Counted from the first letter of the stretch, positions 52,467 through 61,525 are shown. The stretch is 64,000 bases of DNA from Pseudomonas sp. ANT_H12B (GCF_008369325.1 NZ_VOBI01000005.1:186001-250000), one strand, 5' to 3'. Translations and numbers: made by a program. Notes: generated from the sequence alone by a model not told the origin.

Positions 52467-52505
52467 ATTCAGCTCAGGTTCAGAGTGCGTTCAGGGGGAG
52501 TTCAG
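52467..52505 (+). promoter_or_regulatory. Tandem PhoP-type operator upstream of oprH
   Basis: Hexamers ATTCAG, GTTCAG, GTTCAG, GTTCAG start at 52467, 52478, 52489 and 52500, an 11-base period. Direct hexamer repeats of this kind are typical PhoP or OmpR-family sites. A plausible -10 (GAGTAACC) lies about 12 bases after the last copy. Confidence 0.7.
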
Positions 52506-52565
52506 GGCCGGGTGAGTAACCTTGCCCCGTACCCAAACAGCAAATAGTGCATGAGGAAACTCCCT

Positions 52566-53167
52566 ATGACTGGCTTCAAAAAACTGCTTCTGGCTTTCAC
52601 CGTCCTGGGCGCCAGTGTCGCTGCCCATGCCTCCGACGACAATTTCGCCAGCCTTACTTTTGGACAGACCAGCGACAAAGTCAAAAAGTCCCACGCCCTG
52701 AATGACAACCTCAACAACCCGAACGCTGACGGCGTGATCGGCAAGGACAACACCTGGGGTGTGCGTCTGGGCCAGCAAAACAGCCAGGGCCGCTACTACG
52801 CCACTTATGACAACGTCTCGGGCTCGCACAATGGCATTAAACTGCGTCAGGAAAACCTCCTGGCAGCTACGATCTGTTCTACCCGGTGGGCGGCAGCACC
52901 AAGCTGTTCGGCGGTGCCACGGCCGGTTTGACCAAACTGACTCAGGACTCCCCAGGCTTCAGCCGCGACAGCGACATCGGTTACGCCATCGGCGGCCAGA
53001 TGGGTGTCCTGCAACAGGTTTCGCAAAACACCTCGGTTGAACTGGGTTACCGTTACCTGCGCAGCAACGCCAGCACCGAGATGAGCGAGCGCGGCGGCAG
53101 CAAACAGGGTTCGCTGGACCTGACCAGCAGCGCCCAGACTTACCTGTCGGCGAACTACGCGTTCTAA
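52566..53167 (+). pseudogene. oprH: oprH, outer membrane barrel protein, broken by frameshift
   Basis: The first 98 codons from ATG 52566 encode a signal peptide (KKLLLAFTVLGASVAAHAS) and OprH strands (SLTFGQTSDKVKKSHALN; GRYYATYDNVSGS). After KLRQENLL the frame shifts at about 52862: inserting one G gives LLGSYDLFYPVGG and the rest of OprH (KLFGGATAGLTKLTQD to SANYAF). Read as given, the protein ends at 52931 with an unrelated tail. OprH normally binds LPS divalent-cation sites under low Mg2+. Operon order oprH-phoP-phoQ is intact. A sequencing error is the alternative. Confidence 0.88.
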
Positions 53168-53201
53168 AAAGCGTTTCGCGGCCAGTCGGTCAAGCCGCGC
53201 A

Positions 53202-53297
53202 ACCTGTGGGAGCGAGCCTGCTCGCGATGACGGCGGTACATTCAGCATCAATATTGGCTGACCCACCGCTATCGCGAGCAGGCTCGCTCCCACAGGT
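53202..53297. repeat. Paired inverted REP element, oprH-phoP
   Basis: Arms CTGTGGGAGCGAGCCTGCTC (53203 on) and complement to 53296 enclose a 43-base spacer. Confidence 0.8.
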
Positions 53298-53355
53298 CGC
53301 CCTGTCAGCCATTGAAGTTTGTTTTTGGAGACGTTGATTTGCGTAGGAGAGCGTT

Positions 53356-54033
53356 ATGAAACTGCTGGTCGTCGAAGATGAAGCGCTGTTGCGCCATCAC
53401 CTGCAAACCCGCCTGACGGACAGCGGCCACGTGGTCGAGTCCGTGGCCAATGCCGAAGAGGCGCTGTACCAGACCGAGCAGTTCAACCATGACCTGGCGG
53501 TGATCGACCTCGGCCTGCCGGGCATGGGCGGGCTCGACTTGATTCGTCAGCTGCGCTCGCGGGGCAAGACCTTTCCGATCCTGATCCTCACCGCTCGCGG
53601 CAATTGGCAGGACAAAGTCGAAGGCCTCGCCGCCGGCGCTGACGATTACGTGGTCAAGCCGTTCCAGTTCGAAGAACTCGATGCCCGGCTCAATGCCTTG
53701 TTGCGCCGCTCCAGCGGTTTCACCCAGTCGACCATCGTTGCAGGGCCGCTGCTGCTGGACCTCAATCGCAAGCAGGCGTCCCTCGACGAACAACCGCTGG
53801 CGCTGACCGCGTACGAGTATCGGATTCTTGAGTACCTGATGCGGCATCACCAGCAAGTGGTGGCCAAGGACCGCTTGATGGAACAGCTCTACCCGGATGA
53901 CGACGAGCGCGATCCGAACGTGATCGAAGTGTTGGTCGGCCGTCTGCGCCGCAAACTCGAAGGCCCGGCCGGCTTCAAACCGATCGATACCGTGCGTGGC
54001 CTCGGCTACCTGTTCAATGAGCGCTGCACTTGA
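53356..54033 (+). CDS. phoP: Response regulator PhoP
   Basis: 225 residues of OmpR family: receiver with phospho-Asp D51 (LAVIDLGLPGMGG), lysine in DDYVVKPFQ, C-terminal winged helix. It senses low Mg2+ and cationic peptides through PhoQ. GTAGGAGAGCGTT precedes the ATG. The last four bases overlap the PhoQ start. Confidence 0.93.
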   Translation: MKLLVVEDEALLRHHLQTRLTDSGHVVESVANAEEALYQTEQFNHDLAVIDLGLPGMGGLDLIRQLRSRGKTFPILILTARGNWQDKVEGLAAGADDYVVKPFQFEELDARLNALLRRSSGFTQSTIVAGPLLLDLNRKQASLDEQPLALTAYEYRILEYLMRHHQQVVAKDRLMEQLYPDDDERDPNVIEVLVGRLRRKLEGPAGFKPIDTVRGLGYLFNERCT

Positions 54034-55376
54034 TTCGTTCTCTTCGTGTCCGGTTGATGCTCGCCGCCACGATCCTGGCGGTGTTGTTCATGCTGGCGTT
54101 GCTGCCGGCGATGCAGGGTGCGTTCAGCCTGGCGTTGCAGGATTCCATCGAGCAACGCCTGGCGTCGGACGTCACCACGCTGATCTCCGCTGCCCGGGTG
54201 GAGGGCAATCATTTGCAGATGCCGGCGCAGTTGCCCGATGAGCGCTTCAACCTTACCGACAGCCGTTTGCTCGGCTACATCTACGACCGCGAAGGTCACC
54301 TGGTCTGGCGCTCGAAGGGCACCCGCGAAGAGCACATCAATTACAAACCGCGTTACGACGGACGCGGTAACGAGTTCGCAAGGATCAGCGAAGCCGATGG
54401 CCAGGAGTTTTTCGTCTATGACGTCGAGGTCAAACTGCTGGGCGGCAAGAGCGCGGCATTCAGCATCGTCGCGCTGCAACCGGTGCGTGAGTACGAAGTC
54501 ACCCTCGAAGGCCTGCGGGAAAACCTCTATCTGGGCTTCGGCGCCGCGTTGCTGGTGCTGCTCGCATTACTGTGGATCGGCCTGACCTGGGGCTTGCAGG
54601 CTTTGCGCCGGCTGAGCCAGGAACTGGACGAGATCGAAAGCGGCACCCGCGAAAGCCTCAGCGAGCAACACCCGCGTGAACTGCTGCGGTTGACCGGCTC
54701 CCTCAACCGCTTGCTGCACAGCGAGCGCGAACAACGCAGCCGCTATCGCGATTCCCTCGACGACCTGGCCCACAGCCTGAAAACCCCGTTGACGGTGTTG
54801 CAGGGCGTCAGCGAAGACATGGCCCAGCGCCCGGAAGATCGCGATCAGGCTTGGGTGCTGCAAACCCAGATCGAACGCATGAGCCAGCAGATCAGCTACC
54901 AATTGCAGCGCGCCAGCCTGCGCAAAAGCGGCCTGGTGCGCCATCAGGTGCGCCTGCGCCCGGTGCTGCAAAGTCTCTGCGACACCCTGGACAAGGTCTA
55001 CCGCGACAAGCGCGTGCGGGTCGCCTTCGATTTGCCGGAGCAATGTTATGTGCCGATCGAGGAGGGGGCTTTGCTGGAAATGATGGGCAACCTGCTGGAA
55101 AACGCCTATCGCCTGTGCCTCGGCGAAGTGCGCATCAGCGTGCGCGAGAGCTTGAGCGGGATTGAGCTGTGCGTTGAGGATGATGGGCCCGGTGTTCCGC
55201 CGGATCAGCGTGCGCGGATTCTGCAAAGGGGAGAGCGACTGGATCGCCAGCATCCGGGGCAGGGGATTGGCTTGGCGGTGGTCAAGGACATCATCGAAAG
55301 CTACAGCGCCAAGCTGACCTTGGGGGATTCGCCCATGGGCGGGGCGGCGTTCCGGATTCACTTTCCGGTGGTTTGA
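54030..55376 (+). CDS. phoQ: Sensor kinase PhoQ
   Basis: 448 residues. Helices near 10-30 and 165-185 flank a periplasmic sensor that includes an acidic patch; then HAMP-like region, H-box LDDLAHSLKTPLTVL and HATPase (NLLENAYRLC, VEDDGPGVPP, GQGIGLAVVKDI). TTG start at 54030 overlapping the phoP stop (TTGA). With PhoP it should control the tandem sites at 52467. Confidence 0.92.
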   Translation: MIRSLRVRLMLAATILAVLFMLALLPAMQGAFSLALQDSIEQRLASDVTTLISAARVEGNHLQMPAQLPDERFNLTDSRLLGYIYDREGHLVWRSKGTREEHINYKPRYDGRGNEFARISEADGQEFFVYDVEVKLLGGKSAAFSIVALQPVREYEVTLEGLRENLYLGFGAALLVLLALLWIGLTWGLQALRRLSQELDEIESGTRESLSEQHPRELLRLTGSLNRLLHSEREQRSRYRDSLDDLAHSLKTPLTVLQGVSEDMAQRPEDRDQAWVLQTQIERMSQQISYQLQRASLRKSGLVRHQVRLRPVLQSLCDTLDKVYRDKRVRVAFDLPEQCYVPIEEGALLEMMGNLLENAYRLCLGEVRISVRESLSGIELCVEDDGPGVPPDQRARILQRGERLDRQHPGQGIGLAVVKDIIESYSAKLTLGDSPMGGAAFRIHFPVV

Positions 55377-55387
55377 CCCCTGTCACT

Positions 55388-55416
55388 GATCGTTCCCACG
55401 CGGAGCGTGGGAATGC
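55388..55416. repeat. Short inverted repeat, GATCGTTCCCACGC family
   Basis: GATCGTTCCCACGCGGAGCG to GTGGGAATGC; one hairpin unit of the family at 51518. Confidence 0.75.
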
Positions 55417-55427
55417 TCAGTGGGACT

Positions 55428-55585
55428 TCAGTTCTCTTGTTCGCGGTAGGCGCCCGGCGTCAACCCGGTCCACTTCTTGAACGCCCGATGAAACGTTGAA
55501 GGTTCGGAAAACCCCAACTACTCGGCAATCTGCTGCAACGACAAATCCGCCCGGCCCAGGTGACAAATCGTGTAACAGCGATGAC
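55428..55585 (-). pseudogene. Decayed 3-prime fragment of an AraC-type regulator
   Basis: On the minus strand the frame reads ICHLGRADLSLQQIAE-stop-LGFSEPSTFHRAFKKW and TGLTPGAYREQEN-stop. It aligns along its length with the C-terminal end of the intact regulator at 57518, with an in-frame TAG replacing a Gln codon. The upstream part of the gene is missing; the fragment and the flanking repeat at 55388 duplicate the 57478-57690 region. Confidence 0.85.
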
Positions 55586-55609
55586 CGTCTGTCGGAAACA
55601 GGTTCGTAC

Positions 55610-55625
55610 CTGTCAGATCTGACAG
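55610..55625. promoter_or_regulatory. Perfect 16-bp palindrome before the Ig-like gene
   Basis: CTGTCAGATCTGACAG is fully self-complementary and lies 79 bases upstream of the orphan gene. A strong candidate operator. Confidence 0.5.
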
Positions 55626-55703
55626 TAGCCAGTCTTCCAGGTTAGGCGTGTGATGGTTTTCGCATCCGAGAGGGGCGGGGGCTTATCACACTTGCGGGAG
55701 ACG

Positions 55704-57404
55704 ATGATGGACATCCAGTCATCAGTGTTGAATCAGTTGTTTGTGCTGTATCCAGTGATCATCCAGGGCTGGGTGTCCCCGCTGAAACCTGCCGATCTGG
55801 CGCAGGGTGGGATTCCGAAATCCCTTTACGATGGACAGCCACAGGGCCTGGAATGCCTGGTGGATCCATGGACCGAGCTTCAGCTTCTTTCCTGGACAAT
55901 GGCGGCTGATGATCGCGTTGACTTGTATGTCAACGACGATCCCACTCCCGTCACGGGCAAGACCGTCGCGCCGGGAGAGGAACAACTGCGTATCCGGCTA
56001 TACGTGCCGCACGGCCGGTTGCGCAACGGCGTCAACCGACTGCATTACAAGGTCATCCGTCCCGGTGGGAGCAGCGAAGACTCTCGGGATTTGAATGTGT
56101 TGTATTACCTGCGATCTCCGGGTGAGCCAGCGCCAAATGGTCTGGATCTGGTGATCCCGCCCGATGTGGTCAAGGATGGGGTCGATGCCGCCCGCGCGGC
56201 ACAAGGTGTGGAGTTCGGGTTCACCTATTCCAACCGGCGAGCCTATGACCGTATTCGCTTTCAGTTAGGCGATGAATCGGTTGAATGGGAGATCACCGAC
56301 GCTTCGGTGCCGGCGACCAAGACACTGTTCACCGGCACGTTTCAGCAAGGGGGTGACAACCCGAACCTGCTGCTTGATTTCGTTGTGTTTGACCAGTTGG
56401 GCAATTTCAGCCGATCGTCAACCAAGCAGATCGATGTACACCTTGGCCGTGTCAATCTCTCAGCGGCGATCCTTCGGGAAATCCCGTCCGAGAACAATGA
56501 CGACCCGTCCCTCGTCGATTTGCGCAAGCTGAACGGCGGGCCGTTGTGGGCCTTGATCCACCTCATCGATACGATCTGGAACGAGGGGGATGAGATCCGC
56601 CTGAGTTTCACCGCGATGGTGAATGGCAGTGTGGTCGCTACCCACGAAGAAACACGGCAGATCACGCAAGTGCCGGGGCTGTTTTCCTGGGACATTCCCA
56701 ATAGCAAGGTCATTCCTGACAGTTCTGTGAGGGTTGGTTACGAGCAGATCAGGGGCGGCAAGGTCATTGCCAGCTCTAAAATCGCCATCGCGCTGGTGGT
56801 GGGTGAAAGACTGCCGGAGCTTACAATTGACGTCAGCAACATGTTGCTGAATGGCAAGAACTACATAACAACCGCGTTCGACTGGATACGCAAAGCTGCT
56901 TTTCCGGGTTCCACGGCGCAACGAGTCGCCAGTGGCGGTACACCTCCATATCGGTATTCGTCGTCGTCCCCTTCGATAGCTGCCGTCGATAGCACCGGTG
57001 TCGTTTCGAGTGTTTCCAATGGATCTGCACGCATCACCGTGACTGACTCCTCGCCGGAGCCACAATCCAAGTCTTACGTGGTTTACACCTCGAACGTTTA
57101 CCTTCTTCTCAACAACTCCTCGCCTTTGTCCGCCGAGGAGGCTGATGCATGGAGAATATCCGTTGGTGGGCTCAGGTTAGAACCAGGTGACCACGGTTTT
57201 CTAAGTAGGTGCTATGCGCCTGGCTATCTCCCTCCTGCCTTTGTCACTTACCACACGGGCAGGCGCAACAACCAATATCCTCAATTCCCCAACCACCCGG
57301 TGACATTCGCTGAGCAGCGACATGCAAACGGAGGAAATTTCAATCAAGGGGTAAACACAGAGAAAGACCCGAGGCTGCCAGCTATCTGCCGGAAGCTCGC
57401 CTGA
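55704..57404 (+). CDS. Orphan Ig-like (Big_2) domain protein
   Basis: 566 residues without a signal peptide. The body is a chain of beta-rich modules (LRIRLYVPHGRLRNGVNRLH; LSFTAMVNGSVVATHEETRQ), then a bacterial Ig-like group 2 segment (about 430-480; SPSIAAVDSTGVVSSVSNGS) and a distinct C-terminal part (RCYAPGYLPPAFVTYHTGRR). Similar modular proteins occur as orphans in the P. fluorescens group. ATG at 55704 or 55707 after GGGAGACG. It is flanked by a duplicated regulator end and a palindrome. Function unknown; an adhesin or toxin-associated role is speculation. Confidence 0.72.
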   Translation: MMDIQSSVLNQLFVLYPVIIQGWVSPLKPADLAQGGIPKSLYDGQPQGLECLVDPWTELQLLSWTMAADDRVDLYVNDDPTPVTGKTVAPGEEQLRIRLYVPHGRLRNGVNRLHYKVIRPGGSSEDSRDLNVLYYLRSPGEPAPNGLDLVIPPDVVKDGVDAARAAQGVEFGFTYSNRRAYDRIRFQLGDESVEWEITDASVPATKTLFTGTFQQGGDNPNLLLDFVVFDQLGNFSRSSTKQIDVHLGRVNLSAAILREIPSENNDDPSLVDLRKLNGGPLWALIHLIDTIWNEGDEIRLSFTAMVNGSVVATHEETRQITQVPGLFSWDIPNSKVIPDSSVRVGYEQIRGGKVIASSKIAIALVVGERLPELTIDVSNMLLNGKNYITTAFDWIRKAAFPGSTAQRVASGGTPPYRYSSSSPSIAAVDSTGVVSSVSNGSARITVTDSSPEPQSKSYVVYTSNVYLLLNNSSPLSAEEADAWRISVGGLRLEPGDHGFLSRCYAPGYLPPAFVTYHTGRRNNQYPQFPNHPVTFAEQRHANGGNFNQGVNTEKDPRLPAICRKLA

Positions 57405-57477
57405 TTCCATAGCTTGAAGGGCTGGCGGTGAATCGAGCGCTGGATAAACTTGATCCGCAGAATTTGCTCACGAAACC

Positions 57478-57509
57478 GATCGTTCCCACGCAGAGCGTGG
57501 GAACGATCG
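57478..57509. repeat. Short inverted repeat, GATCGTTCCCACGC family
   Basis: GATCGTTCCCACGCAGAGCG to GTGGGAACGATC, a near-perfect palindrome; matches the copy at 55388. Confidence 0.78.
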
Positions 57510-57517
57510 GCGTTAAT

Positions 57518-58516
57518 TCAGTTCTCTTGTGCGCGATAGGCACCCGGCGTTAACCCGGTCCATTTCTTGAACGCCCGGTGAAACGCCGAAGGCTCTGAAA
57601 ACCCCAGTTGCTCGGCAATCTGTTGCAACGGCAGATTGGTGCGGCTCAGGTGATAAATCGCAATGTCCCGGCGCAGTTGATCCTTCAACCCCTGAAAACT
57701 CGACCCTTCTTCACGCAGATGCCGACGCAGCGTCTGCGGGCTGATGTGCAAGTGAGCGGCCACCGCTTCCAGGTCCGGCCAGGGTGCACTGTCGCGGCTG
57801 AGCAGTCGACGCAACTGGCTGCTCAAACTGTCGCCGTCATCGGGGCGCGACAACAGGTCGGCGGGGGAGCGTTCGAGGAAATGCTTGAGGGTCCGTTCGT
57901 CCTGTAACAAAGGCATGCTCAAGTAGCGACTGTGAAACAGCAGGCTGCTCTGTGCTGTAGAAAAGTGCAAAGGGCAAGAGAACAGCAAATCGTATTCGGC
58001 GCCGTGTTCGGGTTTCGGGTAACTGAACGTCGCCTGTTCCAGCCGGATGCGCTGGCCGATCAGCCAGCTGCCGAGTCGGTGCCACACCAATAGCTGGCTC
58101 TCGGTGAGGAAATGGTCCGGGTCGCGGAACTTCGAATCATCAAGGCTCAGGCGGATCATTTCGTCTTCGCGGGTCAGGGTCAGACGTGGACTGTCAGGGA
58201 ATAGGCTGTAAAACAATAAGCCGCGATGGAGTGCTTTCTCCAGATTGCGGCAGTGGATCACCGCATGACACATCATCGCGAAACTGCCGGTTTTACTCGG
58301 GACCGGCCCGAAGCCCAGGTATTCATCGTCCAGTGCCAGCCACAGGCCCTGGATCAATCGGGTGAACTGTTCAGGCGCGATTCGCGCACGCGGTTCGTCA
58401 AGCAATTCGGGGCTGATCCCCAGTTGCAACAACAGGTTTGAATAGTCGACACCCAGCCTGCGCGCACCACCGAGGGCTGCACGGGCGAAATGACTGGCGA
58501 TGGTGCGTTCGCGCAT
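57518..58516 (-). CDS. AraC-family regulator with arabinose-binding-like domain
   Basis: 332 residues. N-terminal ligand domain (about 1-215; ARAALGGARRLGVDYSNLLL), C-terminal AraC HTH (about 232-330; AVAAHLHISPQTLRRHLREE and LPLQQIAEQLGFSEPSAFHR). Such regulators (OruR/GbdR-like in layout) control catabolic genes. I used ATG 58516; 58531 is possible. Divergent from dctA; a degenerate copy of its 3-prime end lies at 55428. Ligand unknown. Confidence 0.87.
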   Translation of the reverse strand: MRERTIASHFARAALGGARRLGVDYSNLLLQLGISPELLDEPRARIAPEQFTRLIQGLWLALDDEYLGFGPVPSKTGSFAMMCHAVIHCRNLEKALHRGLLFYSLFPDSPRLTLTREDEMIRLSLDDSKFRDPDHFLTESQLLVWHRLGSWLIGQRIRLEQATFSYPKPEHGAEYDLLFSCPLHFSTAQSSLLFHSRYLSMPLLQDERTLKHFLERSPADLLSRPDDGDSLSSQLRRLLSRDSAPWPDLEAVAAHLHISPQTLRRHLREEGSSFQGLKDQLRRDIAIYHLSRTNLPLQQIAEQLGFSEPSAFHRAFKKWTGLTPGAYRAQEN

Positions 58517-58575
58517 AGAAGACAGTTCCATCCATTGAACGGCGGATGGTAGCCGTTGGGTTCGGCGATAGACAA

Positions 58576-58589
58576 GGCGGATATCCGCC
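58576..58589. promoter_or_regulatory. Palindrome, distal enhancer-like site of dctA
   Basis: GGCGGATATCCGCC is a perfect 14-bp palindrome about 134 bases upstream of the RpoN promoter. Fits an upstream activator site for a DctD-type enhancer-binding protein. Confidence 0.6.
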
Positions 58590-58616
58590 AATTTGTAGGA
58601 CAAGGTACGAACGATG

Positions 58617-58630
58617 GGCGGAAATCCGCC
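58617..58630. promoter_or_regulatory. Palindrome, proximal enhancer-like site of dctA
   Basis: GGCGGAAATCCGCC differs from the distal site in one base and starts 41 bases after it, about four helical turns. Confidence 0.6.
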
Positions 58631-58709
58631 ACTCTTTTGTCTCCGCTCAGTGACCATGAAAAACCCGCAGCCCTTGATGTCAAAAGGCTTTCAGGCAATT
58701 CGGCGAAGG

Positions 58710-58725
58710 TGGCACGCGCTTTGCG
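58710..58725 (+). promoter_or_regulatory. RpoN promoter of dctA
   Basis: TGGCACG-CGCT-TTGC matches the -24/-12 consensus exactly, about 130 bases before the dctA ATG. dctA is RpoN/DctD dependent in pseudomonads. Confidence 0.9.
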
Positions 58726-58855
58726 ATACAACGAGCAGATGCCTGCCGTTGCGCAGCTCGACAAAACAAATCCCTCCAGTGCAGGAGGGTTCGCAATTGA
58801 AGTGTTCAGGGCAACAGGTGGATGTTGTCACCGGACACTCTTGAGGAACTTTGCA

Positions 58856-60190
58856 ATGACGACTCGTCAGCCACTGTATAAATCCCTGTATTTTCAGGTG
58901 ATCGTTGCTATCGCCATCGGCATCTTGCTCGGTCACTTCTACCCGCAGACCGGTGTGGCCCTCAAGCCGCTGGGTGACGGGTTCATCAAACTGATCAAAA
59001 TGATCATCGCCCCGATCATCTTCTGCACCGTCGTCAGCGGTATCGCGGGCATGCAGAACATGAAGTCGGTCGGCAAGACCGGCGGTTACGCGCTGCTGTA
59101 CTTCGAAATCGTTTCGACCATCGCATTGCTGGTAGGTCTGGTAGTGGTCAACATCGTGCAGCCGGGTGCCGGCATGCACATCGACGTAACCACCCTGGAT
59201 GCTTCCAAAGTCGCTCAGTATGTAGCGGCCGGTGCGGATCAAAGCGTCGTTGGCTTCCTGCTGAACGTGATCCCGTCCACCATCGTCGGCGCGTTCGCCA
59301 CGGGCGACATCCTGCAAGTGCTGATGTTCTCGGTGATCTTCGGTTTCGCCCTGCATCGCCTGGGTGCCTACGGCAAGCCGATCCTGGACTTCATCGATCG
59401 CTTCGCCCACGTGATGTTCAACATCATCAACATGATCATGAAGCTCGCGCCAATCGGTGCCTTCGGTGCCATGGCGTTCACCATCGGTGCCTACGGTGTC
59501 GGTTCGCTGGTGCAACTGGGTCAACTGATGGCGTGCTTCTACATCACTTGCCTGCTGTTCGTTCTGGTGGTGCTGGGCGGTATCGCTCGCGCTCACGGCT
59601 TCAGCGTGCTGAAAGTGATCCGCTACATCCGTGAAGAACTGCTGATCGTGCTGGGTACTTCCTCTTCGGAGTCGGTGCTGCCACGCATGCTGATCAAAAT
59701 GGAACGTCTGGGCGCGCAGAAATCCGTGGTAGGTCTGGTGATCCCGACCGGTTACTCGTTCAACCTCGACGGTACTGCGATCTACCTGACCATGGCGGCG
59801 GTGTTCATTGCTCAGGCAACCGACACCCACATGGACATCACTCACCAGATCACCCTGCTGGTGGTGTTGCTGCTGTCCTCGAAAGGCGCCGCGGGTGTGA
59901 CTGGTAGTGGCTTCATTGTGTTGGCTGCCACCTTGTCCGCTGTTGGCCACCTGCCGGTTGCCGGCCTGGCGCTGATCCTCGGTATCGACCGCTTCATGTC
60001 CGAAGCCCGTGCCCTGACCAACCTGGTCGGTAACGCTGTTGCCACTCTGGTTGTGGCCAAGTGGGTCAAGGAGCTGGACACCGACGTGATGCACGCCGAG
60101 CTGGCTTCCGGCGGTCGCGGTATCTCCGACGAGCGTGAAGAAGACGACCTGGGCGTGGCCGAAGGCCCAACCCCAATCAACGTCAAATAA
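58856..60190 (+). CDS. dctA: C4-dicarboxylate transporter DctA
   Basis: 444 residues of the glutamate/dicarboxylate symporter family. The serine-rich reentrant loop [24 protein letters not shown] and [13 protein letters not shown] are the transport-site motifs. Imports succinate, fumarate and malate with protons. ATG 58856 has GAGGAAC upstream; the long upstream frame crosses the promoter. Two enhancer-like palindromes and an RpoN promoter precede it. Confidence 0.95.
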   Translation: MTTRQPLYKSLYFQVIVAIAIGILLGHFYPQTGVALKPLGDGFIKLIKMIIAPIIFCTVVSGIAGMQNMKSVGKTGGYALLYFEIVSTIALLVGLVVVNIVQPGAGMHIDVTTLDASKVAQYVAAGADQSVVGFLLNVIPSTIVGAFATGDILQVLMFSVIFGFALHRLGAYGKPILDFIDRFAHVMFNIINMIMKLAPIGAFGAMAFTIGAYGVGSLVQLGQLMACFYITCLLFVLVVLGGIARAHGFSVLKVIRYIREELLIVLGTSSSESVLPRMLIKMERLGAQKSVVGLVIPTGYSFNLDGTAIYLTMAAVFIAQATDTHMDITHQITLLVVLLLSSKGAAGVTGSGFIVLAATLSAVGHLPVAGLALILGIDRFMSEARALTNLVGNAVATLVVAKWVKELDTDVMHAELASGGRGISDEREEDDLGVAEGPTPINVK

Positions 60191-60203
60191 GACGGCTGAA
60201 CTG

Positions 60204-60229
60204 AAAAAACCCGCTTCGGCGGGTTTTTT
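60204..60229 (+). terminator. Terminator of dctA
   Basis: Stem AACCCGC/GCGGGTT, TTCG tetraloop, then T-run. Confidence 0.93.
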
Positions 60230-60334
60230 CATGCCTGGAATTTGAGCGCAACGGTCAGCGCAGCTGATACATAAGGTGATTGCTGCAATGCCGTCGGCTG
60301 CCTAGTCTGGGGACATCGTTTACGGAGAACACCC

Positions 60335-61516
60335 ATGCTCGGTCCACTGGCATCACTCAAGGTTCTGGATTTCTCGACACTGCTGCCGGGGCCGTTCGCC
60401 TCGTTGTTGCTGGCAGACATGGGCGCCGAGGTGCTGCGCATCGAATCACCGACCCGCATGGACCTGCTGCGAGTGCTGCCGCCCCACGATCAAGGGGTTT
60501 CGGCCAGCCATGCCTACCTCAATCGCAACAAGCGCAGCCTGGCCCTGGACCTCAAGCAGCCTGAGGCGCTGGAGGTGATCAAGCAGTTGCTCAAGGATTA
60601 CGACATCGTGCTGGAACAGTTCCGTCCCGGCGTGATGGATCGGTTGGGCCTGGGTTATGAAGCCTTGAAGGCGATCAATCCGAAACTGATCTACGTGTCG
60701 ATCACGGGTTACGGCCAGACCGGCCCCTATAAGGAGCGCGCCGGCCACGACATCAATTACCTGGCGCTGGCAGGGCTTTCGAGCTACACCGGCCGCGCGG
60801 ATAGCGGTCCGCTGCCGCTGGGCATGCAAGTGGCGGATATTGCCGGTGGTTCGTTGCACGGGGTCATCGGGCTACTGGCGGCGGTCATCGCCCGGCAGCA
60901 AAGTGGGCAGGGCCAACATCTGGACGTGAGCATGACCGACTGCGCCTTCAGCCTGAACGCCATGGCCGGCGCCGGGTATCTGGCCTGCGGTGAGGCGTCG
61001 GGCAGGGAGGATCAGATGCTCAACGGCGGCAGTTTCTACGACTACTACCGTTCGCGGGATGGGCGCTGGTTATCGGTGGGCAGTCTGGAACCGGCGTTCA
61101 TGCAGCAACTGTGTACAGCGCTGGGGCGACCGGAACTGGCGGCCAAGGGACTGTCGCCCAAACCCGCCGAGCAACAAGCGCTGAAGAATGAGTTGAAAAT
61201 CGAATTCGAGAAACATGACTTCGCCGAGCTGTGCGAGTTGTTTGCCGGGGTCGATGCGTGCGTGGAGCCGGTGTTGAGTCTGGGGGAGGCGGTGCGGCAT
61301 CCGCAGATGAAGGCGCGGGAACTGGTGACTAAGGTGCCGCGGGGTGATGGGACGAGTCAGGCGCAGATGGCGTGTCCGTTGAAGTTTTCGCAAGGGTTGC
61401 CCGAGCCGCGGCATATCGGCGCGGCCGTGGGGCAGCATACAGATCAGGTGTTGGAGGCGTTGGGGTATGGCCCTGAGCGGATTGCAGAGTTGCGCCGTGC
61501 CAAGGTGATTCTCTAG
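60335..61516 (+). CDS. Class III (CaiB/BaiF) CoA-transferase family protein
   Basis: 393 residues beginning MLGPLASLKVLDFSTLLPGP. Family blocks are LDFSTLLPGPFA, NRNKRSLALDLK, the catalytic Asp region in LDVSMTDCAFSLN and VEPVLSLGEAVRHPQ. It may be an acyl-CoA transferase or an alpha-methylacyl-CoA racemase; the two cannot be separated here. TACGGAGAACACCC precedes the ATG. Stands alone. Confidence 0.86.
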   Translation: MLGPLASLKVLDFSTLLPGPFASLLLADMGAEVLRIESPTRMDLLRVLPPHDQGVSASHAYLNRNKRSLALDLKQPEALEVIKQLLKDYDIVLEQFRPGVMDRLGLGYEALKAINPKLIYVSITGYGQTGPYKERAGHDINYLALAGLSSYTGRADSGPLPLGMQVADIAGGSLHGVIGLLAAVIARQQSGQGQHLDVSMTDCAFSLNAMAGAGYLACGEASGREDQMLNGGSFYDYYRSRDGRWLSVGSLEPAFMQQLCTALGRPELAAKGLSPKPAEQQALKNELKIEFEKHDFAELCELFAGVDACVEPVLSLGEAVRHPQMKARELVTKVPRGDGTSQAQMACPLKFSQGLPEPRHIGAAVGQHTDQVLEALGYGPERIAELRRAKVIL

Positions 61517-61525
61517 CGGCCGCCC

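Noticed and set aside
58691..60232. A 513-codon frame antisense to dctA
   Set aside because: His/Gln/Asp-rich low-complexity translation typical of a reverse-strand shadow.
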